64,000 nt of DNA from JAKZVK01 sp965237575. Its GTDB lineage: Bacteria > Acidobacteriota > Terriglobia > Bryobacterales > UBA6623. Position 1 is the stretch's first letter. Each line of letters starts with the position of its first letter. A program made the position numbers and the translations under genes. Under the pieces are notes generated by a model, which saw nothing but the letters and a program-made list of their open reading frames with translations, ran no database searches and was not told where the DNA came from. Positions 27,417 to 36,451 of this stretch are shown here, one piece after another. The stretch is taken from NCBI GenBank assembly GCA_965237575.1, contig CBDEGI010000004.1:2294001-2358000 (forward strand), in the 5' to 3' direction.

Positions 27417-28964
27417 TCATCGGCTGAGTAGCCACTCGACCGAGTTCCGCATCAAGCGCTGAAACATCGGATGCTCCATGGCCTCGCGCGTGTGGCCCGG
27501 AGCCAAGTGGACGAGTCGGCCCTTGCCGGGCTCGTAGACCCACCCGGCCGCCGCCTTGCGTTCGCCGTCATCCGAGCGGCTTCGCAGCAGCAAATGCACC
27601 TTACCTTCTTGATAGGGCGGCGTGTGCTGTTCGTCGGCGACAGAGAAATCCTCTACGCCCCGCGTGATCGGATGGTCATGGTCCACCACCGTCACGCGAA
27701 AACGCTCGAGCGGCCCGTGACCGATGTAGCGCCCGCCCACTAGGTCGAGGTAGGGACCACCCTTTGGGTACAGGCCCATCGAGTTGTGCAGGTTCAGAAA
27801 GCCACCGCCGCCCTCCACGAAATCGACCACGGCTTTCTCCTGCTCGGGAGTCATCCAGATCTGGTACTTCGCTCCGCGTTCGGTGCCGTTGGGCCAGAGC
27901 ATGCCGTCCTTGAGGATGACCAGCAGTTGGACCCGCGAGAGGTTCTCCGCCGTCAGCGCACGGGCATCGAAAGTGAAGTGCGGCGTGACGTTTGCCGCGC
28001 GGAAGACCTTCCGCAGGGCTACTTCGATGTGCTCCGGCTCGTGGTAGCGATCGGCGATGAGCACGAGGGCGTGTGGACGTGCGTCGTTCGAACGGGGTGG
28101 CCGGCCGTGGAACGGCGCCGATGGCACGGTCAGCTCACGGTAGACATGCTTCACGTCCTCTTCGCGCGTTTGATCGTAGGGGATCCAGACGAAGTATTCG
28201 GCGGGCATCCTCACACCGGGAAAGATGCGGGCGGGGGACCAGCCCAGCGCAAGGCCGTAAGCCACCTGGCGGCGCAACTCCACGAGATACCATCGCAGCC
28301 GAGCCAACACGTGGGCATCACCCCAGGAACCGAAGCCCGGCACGACGTGGTTCGGCTGCAAGGCCTCGAGTTTGCGGATCGCCTCCACCCACTTCGCGGA
28401 GTCGCTGCCGGGGAGTTCGGCGCGAGGTCCGTTGACCCCCACCGGACCCGCGTAGACGACTTTTCTCGTCGGCAAATGAACCGCGGCGGCTCCCTCGGCG
28501 GCCGAGTTGTCGAGCGGCACGTAGTCCACCGGGACGGCACCGTCGGCGATGCGAGTCGTTTCGCTGTACACCCGCAGGCGGGCGGGCGAAAGCCTGGCGG
28601 AGTGCATGACCAGATCCTCGGCGATGCCGCGCGTGACCACTGCCTCGGTTATGCCTGCGCCGAGTAACGACTCCACGATTGTCTCGTCGCCCTTCTGGTA
28701 GCGAGTGAGAACAAGACGGTCGGGTGCCTTGCCGCTGATCCGCCGAACTTCCGCGAGGTACTCGCCTGTCTCGACGCCACGAGGCAGATCCACCAGGAGC
28801 GTCGAGTCGGCCAGTTCGATCCAGGCGCAGTTCGCCGACTGATGTTTGGAGGCGAACCCGGCGACGTGAATACCGGGGGCGATCTCTTCGTGATGGGGTA
28901 GGGTTGAGGCGGCTGACACCAGCGATGCCAACAGCAGGGAAAGAGCGAATACCTTGGGGAGCAT
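27417..28964 (-). CDS. Secreted protein with degenerate MBL-fold region and ThuA domain
   Basis: 515 residues from ATG 28964 (signal LPKVFALSLLLASLVSAAS). Residues about 20-270 follow a metallo-beta-lactamase layout (APGIHVAGFASKHQSANCAWIEL, TLLVDLPRGVETGEYL, LQPNHVVPGFGSWGD) but lack the canonical HxHxDH zinc motif, so this half is probably not a classical hydrolase. Residues about 295-510 are a ThuA (trehalose-utilisation, glutamine-amidotransferase-like) domain: HALVLIADRYHEPEHIEVALRKV, LLVILKDGMLWPNGTE, AVVDFVEGGGGFLNLHNSMG, GHGPLERFRVTVVDHDHPITRGV. Divergent from the serine hydrolase gene with 115 bp between. Role in sugar metabolism is inference. Confidence 0.75.
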   Translation of the reverse strand: MLPKVFALSLLLASLVSAASTLPHHEEIAPGIHVAGFASKHQSANCAWIELADSTLLVDLPRGVETGEYLAEVRRISGKAPDRLVLTRYQKGDETIVESLLGAGITEAVVTRGIAEDLVMHSARLSPARLRVYSETTRIADGAVPVDYVPLDNSAAEGAAAVHLPTRKVVYAGPVGVNGPRAELPGSDSAKWVEAIRKLEALQPNHVVPGFGSWGDAHVLARLRWYLVELRRQVAYGLALGWSPARIFPGVRMPAEYFVWIPYDQTREEDVKHVYRELTVPSAPFHGRPPRSNDARPHALVLIADRYHEPEHIEVALRKVFRAANVTPHFTFDARALTAENLSRVQLLVILKDGMLWPNGTERGAKYQIWMTPEQEKAVVDFVEGGGGFLNLHNSMGLYPKGGPYLDLVGGRYIGHGPLERFRVTVVDHDHPITRGVEDFSVADEQHTPPYQEGKVHLLLRSRSDDGERKAAAGWVYEPGKGRLVHLAPGHTREAMEHPMFQRLMRNSVEWLLSR

Positions 28965-29079
28965 GGTGTCTATCGTAGCGGTCCGCGAGGCTAACCGCAC
29001 CGGCGGTGATCGTGACGCGCGGCGGGAACGCCGGCTCCGGCGTGGCCCCTCTCCCTCAACCTTCGCTACACTCCGGAGC

Positions 29080-30264
29080 GTGGGTTTTGCCATACCCTTG
29101 CGATTCGTCCCGCGGCCGCTTGCCCTGGCCGTACTCCTATCAGCCGGTGTGCTCGAAGCGCAGCTCACGAGCGGCGCTCCCGCGACCGCCGGACTGTCAC
29201 CCGCCGGCCTTCAGAGAGCCGCGGGGCTCCTCGAAGCGGAGGTGGAAAGCGGCGGTATCACCGCAGCCTCGATCGTCGTTGCCCGCAGGAATACGGTTGT
29301 TCTTTCCGAGGCGTTCGGCAAGCATTGGCCCGAACTCGGCTCGGCCGCGACGATCCCGGACTCAATCTTCCTGTTGGCGTCGATCACCAAGCCCGTGACG
29401 GCGTGCGCGGTCATGATTCTGGTCGACCGAGGGCTCGTCTCGCTCGACGACCCCGTGGAGCACTATCTACCTGAGTTCAAGGGCGGCGAGCGTTCCAATG
29501 TGCTCGTGAGGCATATCTTGTCTCACATTTCCGGACTGCCCAGCATGCTTCCCGAAAACCGAGACCTGCGCCGAGCCAACGCGCCTCTCAGGAAGTTCGT
29601 TGAGGGTACGGTGACCACGCCGCTGATCTACCAGCCAGGCACACAGTACCGCTATCAAAGTCTGGGCCTGTTGTTGGCGGGCGAGATCGTGGAGCGCGTC
29701 ACCGGAAGCCCCCTGCGGGAATTCCTCGTGAAAGAGATCTTTCGACCACTGGGGATGACCCAGAGCGCCCTCGGGCTGGGCGCTTTCAAGATCAAAGACA
29801 CGGTCTGGGTGAAGACATCGCCCGGTGCGGACCTCGAAGACCTGCGGCGCTATGGCGCCAACACACCCTATTGGCGCGACATCGGTCATCCCTGGGGCGG
29901 GATGCACAGCAGCGCCACGGACCTCGCGATTCTGATGCAGATGATGCTCAACGAGGGTGAATACGACGGGCGACGGGTGCTCAGCCGCGCCGCGGTTCGG
30001 AAGATGACGCAGGACCAGAACTGCCCTCTCGCCGCCTCCTACGGGCTGGGCTGGGCGCTGGCAACCTCGCCGGGCCCGGCGCGCTTCGGAGAGTTGGCCT
30101 CCCCATCGACGTTCGGTCACACCGGTGCGACGGGAACGGTCGTCTGGGCCGACCCCGAGCGAGACTTGCTGTGCGTGATTCTGACGAACTACAAGGTCGA
30201 CGGCGGACGTCTCCTACGGCGAGTTTCCAACGCAGTTTCCGCGGCGGTGGTGAACGTACCCTAG
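29080..30264 (+). CDS. Serine hydrolase, class C beta-lactamase/DD-peptidase family
   Basis: 394 residues from GTG 29080 (GGAGC just upstream); signal region PLALAVLLSAGVLEAQ. The SxxK catalytic pair is in LLASITKPVTACAVM, the tyrosine motif is in YRYQSLGLLLAGEIVE, and the third box is HTGATG. The family covers class C beta-lactamases, esterases and D-aminopeptidases; this plain one-domain version is more likely an esterase or peptidase than a resistance enzyme. Exported. An upstream ATG at 28954 would overlap the divergent gene and is less likely. Confidence 0.85.
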   Translation: MGFAIPLRFVPRPLALAVLLSAGVLEAQLTSGAPATAGLSPAGLQRAAGLLEAEVESGGITAASIVVARRNTVVLSEAFGKHWPELGSAATIPDSIFLLASITKPVTACAVMILVDRGLVSLDDPVEHYLPEFKGGERSNVLVRHILSHISGLPSMLPENRDLRRANAPLRKFVEGTVTTPLIYQPGTQYRYQSLGLLLAGEIVERVTGSPLREFLVKEIFRPLGMTQSALGLGAFKIKDTVWVKTSPGADLEDLRRYGANTPYWRDIGHPWGGMHSSATDLAILMQMMLNEGEYDGRRVLSRAAVRKMTQDQNCPLAASYGLGWALATSPGPARFGELASPSTFGHTGATGTVVWADPERDLLCVILTNYKVDGGRLLRRVSNAVSAAVVNVP

Positions 30265-30477
30265 CAAAGGTTTGCGGAGGTTCAGGTATTGACGAGAAAC
30301 GCTAGACCGGGGTGTGGTGCGCGCCTCCTGGCGGGCAGGACCGGCATCCTCGCCGGTCTTCTCCGATCGCGTGGGCCATGGCTGCGCGCGCAGAAACGTC
30401 GATCCGGAGGTCGACGCTGCGGGCCTGAGGCCGGCGCCACCGGGCGCGCTTGAGCAAAGCACTGGGGTCGATCAGAT
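30265..30477. other. Spacer with no gene
   Basis: About 210 bp between the serine hydrolase and the sulfatase remnant. Only a short GC-rich palindrome-like stretch (GGACCGGCATCCTCGCCGGTC near 30338) is visible. Confidence 0.35.
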
Positions 30478-30684
30478 ATGCCGAACTCCTCACGCAACTC
30501 CATACCCCGCCGCGAATGGTTCAAGCATGCGGCGATCGGTGCGCTCACCTTCACCCAAACGTCGCTGAGGGCGGCGGACTCTGACCGCCCCAAGAACGTC
30601 ATCTTCCTGCTTGCCGACCAGTTACGCGCGGACTGCCTGGGCTGCTACGGCACGGCCGAGCTGCGAATCGAACGCCCGGGTTGA
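30478..30684 (+). pseudogene. Sulfatase, N-terminal remnant
   Basis: 68 residues: a twin-arginine-like leader (SIPRREWFKHAAIGALTF) followed by DRPKNVIFLLADQLRADCLGCYG, the standard opening of type I sulfatases (NVIFLLADQ with metal-binding residues). The frame stops 11 residues later, and the CxPSR active-site region never appears. The rest has been deleted. Confidence 0.72.
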
Positions 30685-30864
30685 GTAACGCTCCGGGGGG
30701 TTTTCGTCGCCAGAGTCAAAGGGGGCAACTGCTGCAGTCCGAGCAGTTGAACGGCACTGTGCCCACCGAGAACTCAAGCGGAACCTCTTGGCGGGTCACA
30801 AGCTACGATGTTACGCTGACAGCGACGTTACGCTGACAGCGACAAGCGGCGGGAAGCCGTCGCG

Positions 30865-32220
30865 ATGAAAGGCCTTTGTCTTATGCAACGAACGGGTGCG
30901 CTCTTATCCGTAGTCTTTCTTCTGGTATGCCAGACCGCGTTGGCTCAGACTCAACCCCGATACGACATCCTGCTCAAGGGCGGGCACGTCATCGATCCTC
31001 AGAACGAGATCAACGAACTCAGGGATGTGGCGATCGCCGAGGGAAAGATTGCCCGAGTCGCCTCCAACATTCCTCCGGCTGAGGCCCGGAGGGTGGTAGA
31101 CGTCGCCGGCCTCTTCGTGACGCCTGGGCTGATCGACATCCATGTACACGTCTACAGCGGTACCGGCATGCGGGGCGCCTATTCCGGAGACAATAGCGTT
31201 TACCCCGATGGCCACACCTTCCGCAGCGGCGTTACGACCGTCGTCGACGTCGGCAGTTCGGGCTGGCGCAACTTCGAGGATTTCAAAGATCGTATCATCG
31301 ACCGTTCGCGCACCCGTGTCCTAGCCATGCTCAACATCGTCGGCAAGGGCATGGGCGGCGGTGCGATCGAGCAAAATCCCGACGACATGGACGCCAAAGC
31401 GACGGCCGCGATGGCGAAGAAACACCCGGACACTATCGTCGGTGTCAAAACTGCGCACTATCGCGCGCCGAACTGGACTGCTGTCGACCGTGCCGTCGAG
31501 GCCGGCACGATGGCGGACGTTCCAGTCATGGTCGACTTCGGTTCTTTCACCAAACAGCGCCCCTTTGAAGAACTCGTAACAAAGCGGCTCCGGCCGGGTG
31601 ACATGTACACACACATGTACCTGAGCCGAGTGCCCATGTTTGATGCGAGCGGCAAGCTTCGGCCCTACCTTCTTGATGCCCGCAAACGAGGGGTCAAGTT
31701 CGATGTCGGCCACGGCGGCGGGAGTTTTGTATGGAAGCAGGCCATCCCCGCGATCAAGCAAGGCTGGATCCCCGATTCGATCTCGACCGATCTGCACATC
31801 ACCAGCATGAATCGCGGCATGAAAAACATGACGAACGTCATGTCGAAGATCCTGAACCAGGGAGTGTCGATCTACGACGTGGTGAAGATGTCCACCTGGA
31901 GTCCCGCGCAGCAGATCAAACGCACTGAATTCGGCCACCTGAGCGTCGGAGCGGTCGCGGACGTGACGGTGCTGCGTGTTGACCAGGGAGAGTTTGGTTT
32001 TCTGGATGTTCGCAACGGCCGCTTCGAGGGTGACAAGCTCATCGTTGCCGAGATGACCATTCACGACGGGAGAGTGGTTTGGGATCTCAACGCCCGTTCG
32101 AGCCCGGATTGGATGACCTATTACCGAAATCAGCTACGGGCACGTTTCCGGGGCCGCGGGAGACGCACCGGCCGGGGACAAGGGGGGAGCGCCATCCCCG
32201 CCTCGCCGACTACACGGTGA
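30865..32220 (+). CDS. Secreted amidohydrolase/deacetylase-family metallohydrolase
   Basis: 451 residues with a signal peptide (GALLSVVFLLVCQTALAQ). Amidohydrolase fold: YDILLKGGHVIDPQNEINELRDVAIAEGKIA, then TPGLIDIHVHVYSG (HxH metal site), MDVG-type strands, RGVKFDVGHGGGSFVW (metal histidine) and ISTDLHI (active-site aspartate). The C-terminus adds a basic RFRGRGRRTGRGQGG tail. Related proteins act as dihydroorotase-like or N-acyl hydrolases; the true substrate is unknown. Start at 30865 or 30883 (second Met). Confidence 0.83.
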   Translation: MKGLCLMQRTGALLSVVFLLVCQTALAQTQPRYDILLKGGHVIDPQNEINELRDVAIAEGKIARVASNIPPAEARRVVDVAGLFVTPGLIDIHVHVYSGTGMRGAYSGDNSVYPDGHTFRSGVTTVVDVGSSGWRNFEDFKDRIIDRSRTRVLAMLNIVGKGMGGGAIEQNPDDMDAKATAAMAKKHPDTIVGVKTAHYRAPNWTAVDRAVEAGTMADVPVMVDFGSFTKQRPFEELVTKRLRPGDMYTHMYLSRVPMFDASGKLRPYLLDARKRGVKFDVGHGGGSFVWKQAIPAIKQGWIPDSISTDLHITSMNRGMKNMTNVMSKILNQGVSIYDVVKMSTWSPAQQIKRTEFGHLSVGAVADVTVLRVDQGEFGFLDVRNGRFEGDKLIVAEMTIHDGRVVWDLNARSSPDWMTYYRNQLRARFRGRGRRTGRGQGGSAIPASPTTR

Positions 32221-32268
32221 GCAAGAGAAACACGGTCCCTGTTCCTACGCTGGGCGAGGAAACCAGAT

Positions 32269-32778
32269 TTGCCCGCAACGATTCGACTCACGGTCAATGG
32301 TAAAGAGCGGTCCGTAGAGACCGATTCCCAGCGGCCTCTGCTTGAGGTCCTCCGCGAAGATCTTCAACTTACCGGGACAAAGTACGGATGCGGCGAAGGC
32401 GAATGCCGCGCTTGCACGGTCTTGCTCGACGGCCGCCCGGTGACCTCTTGTCTGACTGCGGTGGCCAACGTGGAAGGCAAGCAGATCGTCACCATCGAGG
32501 GGCTGGCTCCAAAGCAGGGGCTTCACCCCGTCCAGCAGGCCTTCCTCGATGCCGGAGCGATGCAGTGCGGGTATTGCGTGCCGGGGATGATCCTCACGGC
32601 GGTGGCGCTGCTGGAACGTAATCCGAACCCAAGCGATCGAGAAACCGAAGAGGCGCTCAACGGAAACCTCTGCCGCTGTTGTGGCTATGGGAACATCGTA
32701 GCGGCTGTCCGTCTGGCCGCTGAGAAGGGCCGACCTACCGAAGGGACAGAGACTGAACGGAATGCCGATGCCATCTGA
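32269..32778 (+). CDS. (2Fe-2S) small subunit of a molybdenum hydroxylase
   Basis: 169 residues starting at TTG. Two iron-sulfur motifs: GCGEGECRACTVLLDG (plant-ferredoxin type) and QCGYCVPGMILTAVALLE followed by NLCRCCGYGNIV (four-helix type). It matches the small subunit of xanthine dehydrogenase/aldehyde oxidase enzymes. The stop overlaps the start of the large subunit gene by 17 bp. No FAD subunit gene is nearby, which suggests the two-subunit IorAB-type arrangement that passes electrons to a cytochrome. Confidence 0.9.
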   Translation: MPATIRLTVNGKERSVETDSQRPLLEVLREDLQLTGTKYGCGEGECRACTVLLDGRPVTSCLTAVANVEGKQIVTIEGLAPKQGLHPVQQAFLDAGAMQCGYCVPGMILTAVALLERNPNPSDRETEEALNGNLCRCCGYGNIVAAVRLAAEKGRPTEGTETERNADAI

Positions 32779-35207
32779 GCACGAAGATCTCTTCGAGCCT
32801 GAGCGCTACGAGCTCGCCGAGGGGCTTCCGTATCGATTTGAGCTTGACCGGCGTGGGTTCCTAGGGGCCGCCGGCGCGGGGTTGCTGATCACCGTCTCCG
32901 GATCGGTCGGTTGCCGGCAACTAGGCGCGGCGGCCGAAGGTATCGCTCCGAGTCGGCTGCACATCGCTAGCGACGGCCTGATCACCGTGATGACCGGCAA
33001 GGTGGAAGTCGGTCAAGGTTCCCGTACACAACTGACGCAGGCAGCCGCCGAAGAAATGCGTGTTCCGGTTGGCTCGGTGCGGTTGGTCATGGCAGACACC
33101 GGCCGCGTGCCGGATGACGGTTCCACCGCGGGAAGCCGCACGACTCCACGCACGGTCCCGGCCGTGCGCAAAGCCGCCGCGGCGGCTCGCGAGATTTTTA
33201 TCCGGACGGCGGCCGAACGTTGGAGTGTTTCAGCCGAGGGGTTGCAAGTCCGGGAGGGGACCGTCTCTCATCCCGAAGGCGCACAAAAGCTGACCTACGG
33301 CGATCTGGCTGCTTCTGAGCAACTCACGGCAATAGCCGCCGAGTCGTCGCCGGAAGACGTTTCTCTCACACGAGTCGAGCGCTGGGAAGTATTGGGTCAG
33401 TCCGTCCCACACATTGATGGCAGGGACATTGTGACCGGCGCGCACCGTTTTCCCTCAGACATCGTGCGGCCCGGCATGCTCTACGGAAAGATCCTTCGCG
33501 CGCCTTCCTACCAGGCGACGCTCTCGAAGATCGATCTCTCTCCAACCGAGAAGATGAAACACGTCACCGTCGTCCGAGACGGAGGCTTCGTAGGCTGCGC
33601 GGCGCCGACGTCCCGCCAGGCTCAGCAAGCGCTCGACGCGGTCGCGCAGACGGCTGAATGGCAGACCTCGGATCATCCCTCCGGCACTGAGCTGTTTTCT
33701 TACCTGAAGCAGCATGCACTCAGGGAAGGAACGGGGAGACGGGGGCCTCGCAGCCGAAGCAAGGGCTCGGTAAAGGAAGGCTTTTCCGTGGCGAAGCGGA
33801 CGCTCACGGCGACATATCAAGTTCCCTACATTCAGCACGCACCCATGGAGCCCCGAGCCGCTGTGGCGGAATGGAAAGACGGCAAGGTGACCGTCTGGAC
33901 CGGAACGCAACGCCCGAACGGGGTCCATCAACAGTTGGTCGAAGCATTCCGGCTCACCGCCGACAAGGTTCGCGTCATCGTTCCCGACACGGGCGGAGGT
34001 TTCGGTGGCAAGCACACCGGCGAGGTGGCGATCGAGGCTGCGCGGCTGGCTAAAGAGGCCGGGCGCCCGCTTTCGATGCGCTGGACCCGCGAAGAAGAGT
34101 TCGCCTGGGCCTATTTCAGGCCCGCCGGCCTGTTTGAGGTTCGGGCGGGGATGGATGATCGCGGTTCGATCCTGGCCTGGGACTTCACCAATTACAACGC
34201 AGGAACCTCGGGACTGGAGTCGCCTTACAATCTCCCCAACACGGCTACGCAGTACTTCCCATCCGAATCGCCTCTTCGCGAAGGTTCCTATCGAGGGATT
34301 GCGGCGACGACGAACAACTACGCGCGGGAATCGTTCATGGACGAGCTGGCCGCCGCCGCAAACGTTGACCCGTTGGAGTTTCGCCTGCTCAATCTCGACG
34401 ATTCTCGCATGGAGGCGGTGTTGCGCAGAGCCGCCGAGCGTTTCGGCTGGCAAAAGAACCGCGGTCGAACGCCGGGCGTCGGCGTGGGAATCGCCGGTGG
34501 TTTCGAGAAAGGCTCTTACGTGGCGGCGTGTGTCGAGGTCGAGGTAGACCGAGACAGGGCAAGCGTCCGCGTACTACGGATCGTTGAGGCCTTCGAGTGC
34601 GGCGCAATCCAAAATCCGCGGAGTGGGGTATCCATTTGACTCAGGTGACCACAACATACTGTGGTTGGCCATTGGCGGCCCCCGGAAAGGCTTGCCGATA
34701 GCACCACGTTTCCAAGCCTGCGATGGCCATGGCGCGTGCGTAATCCTTGATCGGCCCGAAACGCAGCCTCGTGGCCCAATTGCCTGCAGACCGGCGTCTG
34801 GCGCCCCAGGGTGCATTCTGGGTGCAGTGTGCTGGCGTCCATGGATCGACCAAACCACAACGCCTAGGGGCTACCTGAGTCAAGTGGATACCCCATTTCC
34901 GCGGAATTTGAAAGCGCAAGTCGAAGGCTCCATCATCCAGGGGCTTGGCGGCGCGTTGACCGAAGAGATCCGTTTCGAAAATGGGCGGCTGCTTAACGGC
35001 AGCTTTGCCCGCTACCGTGTGCCTCGTTTCAAAGATATCCCGCCGATTGAAACGATCCTGATCGATCGCAAAGACCTGCCCTCGGTAGGTGGGGGCGAGA
35101 CGCCCATCATCGCCATTGCTCCGGCGATCGCCAACGCTGTCCACAGCGCAACCGGGGTGCGGGTGCGCTCGCTGCCGATTACGGGCGACGCGCTCAGCCG
35201 AGCGTAG
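32762..35207 (+). pseudogene. Molybdopterin-binding large subunit of a molybdenum hydroxylase, split by a MITE
   Basis: About 720 residues in two parts. Part one (32762-34622) has a Tat-type leader (LDRRGFLGAAGAGLLITVSGSVG), MTGKVEVGQGSRTQLTQAAAEE, PHIDGRDIVTGAHRFPSDI, IVPDTGGGFGGKHTGEVAIEAARLAKEAGRP (Moco-binding glycine-rich loop) and GIAGGFEKGSYVA. Part two (34906-35207) reads LKAQVEGSIIQGLGGALTEEI and ends with GGGETPIIAIAPAIANAVHSATG, the family's catalytic-glutamate region. Joining the halves without the element and one duplication gives QNPRNLKAQVEG in frame. The insertion is thus recent and removes the essential C-terminus, so the enzyme should be inactive in this copy. Confidence 0.88.
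34623..34897. mobile_element. MITE-B copy in the molybdenum hydroxylase gene (275 bp)
   Basis: Ends TGGGGTATCCATTTGACTCA and, inverted, TGAGTCAAGTGGATACCCCA. Target duplication TCCGCGGA at 34615-34622 and 34898-34905 (8 exact bases; a ninth base differs). The interior matches, in inverse orientation, the tandem units at 46791-47905. No transposase gene. The termini share TGGGGTATSCACTTGACTC with MITE-A. Confidence 0.92.
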
Positions 35208-35523
35208 TCGCGTCGCTGCAAGTCCAGCGGCCTCCAGGAAGAGATCCATCTCCCTGGTATGACGTCTCCTCCGACGGGCGTTTCCTCATGATCGAGGACG
35301 CCGACGAACAGCAAGTTTCCGACCATCGATCCATCTTGTCGAGGCCTGGCACGAAGAGTTTCACGCCCGCGAGCAGGACTAAGTCTCGCCCCGTTCGATC
35401 AACGCCCTCCGTAGATTCTGCTACTCTTCTTCAGTCAGAATCGCTGTTCGAGGGTTGGTGGAGGCGCCTTCCTGGTTCGATCAACCACGCTCCACCTGAC
35501 AACCGCTCCACGGAGAATCTCTA
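35208..35523. other. Spacer with a dispersed short repeat
   Basis: No gene. The word GCGAGCAGGACTAAGTC near 35370 is also found near 41275, and related copies occur near 44363 and, inverted, near 50573. Otherwise only the upstream region of the esterase gene, with a GGAG ribosome site near 35512. Confidence 0.45.
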
Positions 35524-36429
35524 ATGAAACCTTTGACGGGCATACTGCTTACCTTGCTGATCGCCACCATCGCGCTCGCCGCCGATGATGGCAAGCCACT
35601 CGCACCGACCCACGCCGATGTGTCCTACGGACCTCATGCGATGGACGTGCTCGATTTCTGGAAGGCAGAAGGTGCTGGTCCACGACCTTTGCTTGTGTAC
35701 ATTCACGGTGGCGGCTGGACCGGGGGAGACAAGAAGCAGTCTCCAGATCGAATTCGCCCCTATCTGGAAAAGGGAGTCTCCTATGCAGCGATCAACTACC
35801 GTTTAAGCGGCGAGGCCCCACTGCCGGCTCCCGTCCACGATGCGGCGCGGGCGATTCAATTCATTCGATCGAAAGCCGTCGAGTGGAACATCAACAAGAC
35901 ACGGATCGCTCTCACCGGCGGCAGTGCGGGAGCCTGCACGTCGATGTGGATCCTGCTGCACGACGATCTGGCCGATCCGCACGCGTCAGATCCGGTGCTC
36001 CGCGAGTCGACGCGAGTGACGGCAGCAGCCGTCTCCGGAGGCCAAACGTCGATCGATCCCAAGGTGATCGAACCCTGGCTGGGACCCAACGTGCTGCAAC
36101 ACCGCATGATCAACATGGCCGTCGGCGAGAAAACGATTGAAGGTGCACTGAAGAACTACAAGAGACACCGCGATCTCTATGTGGAGTTCTCACCCTACAA
36201 CCATCTGACAGCAGACGACCCGCCGCTGTTCATGACGTACGGAAACAACATGAAACTGCCATCGGAGAACGCCGGACACGGAATTCACCATCCTGTGTAC
36301 GGTGTGAAGATGAAGGAGAAGGCAGATAGCGTCGGGCACGAATGCCATCTCTTGATCGAAGGTGTTTCGAAATCCGAGAGGTTCGCCGGCGCGAAAGAGT
36401 TCCTGTTGGCGAAGCTGCTGGCTCGATAG
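35524..36429 (+). CDS. Secreted alpha/beta-hydrolase (esterase/lipase-like)
   Basis: 301 residues, signal peptide GILLTLLIATIALAADD. The oxyanion-hole motif is YIHGGGWTGGDKKQ (HGGGW) and the nucleophile elbow is LTGGSAGACTS (G-x-S-x-G), as in hormone-sensitive-lipase-like carboxylesterases. The later AVGEKTIEGALKNYKR segment lies in the cap/catalytic region, and the histidine is probably in GHGIHHPVYG or VGHECHLL. Likely acts on acylated sugars or other esters in the periplasm. Faces the convergent quinoprotein gene with 22 bp between stops. Confidence 0.85.
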   Translation: MKPLTGILLTLLIATIALAADDGKPLAPTHADVSYGPHAMDVLDFWKAEGAGPRPLLVYIHGGGWTGGDKKQSPDRIRPYLEKGVSYAAINYRLSGEAPLPAPVHDAARAIQFIRSKAVEWNINKTRIALTGGSAGACTSMWILLHDDLADPHASDPVLRESTRVTAAAVSGGQTSIDPKVIEPWLGPNVLQHRMINMAVGEKTIEGALKNYKRHRDLYVEFSPYNHLTADDPPLFMTYGNNMKLPSENAGHGIHHPVYGVKMKEKADSVGHECHLLIEGVSKSERFAGAKEFLLAKLLAR

Positions 36430-36451
36430 CATTTCCGGTCTAGAGCCCAAG

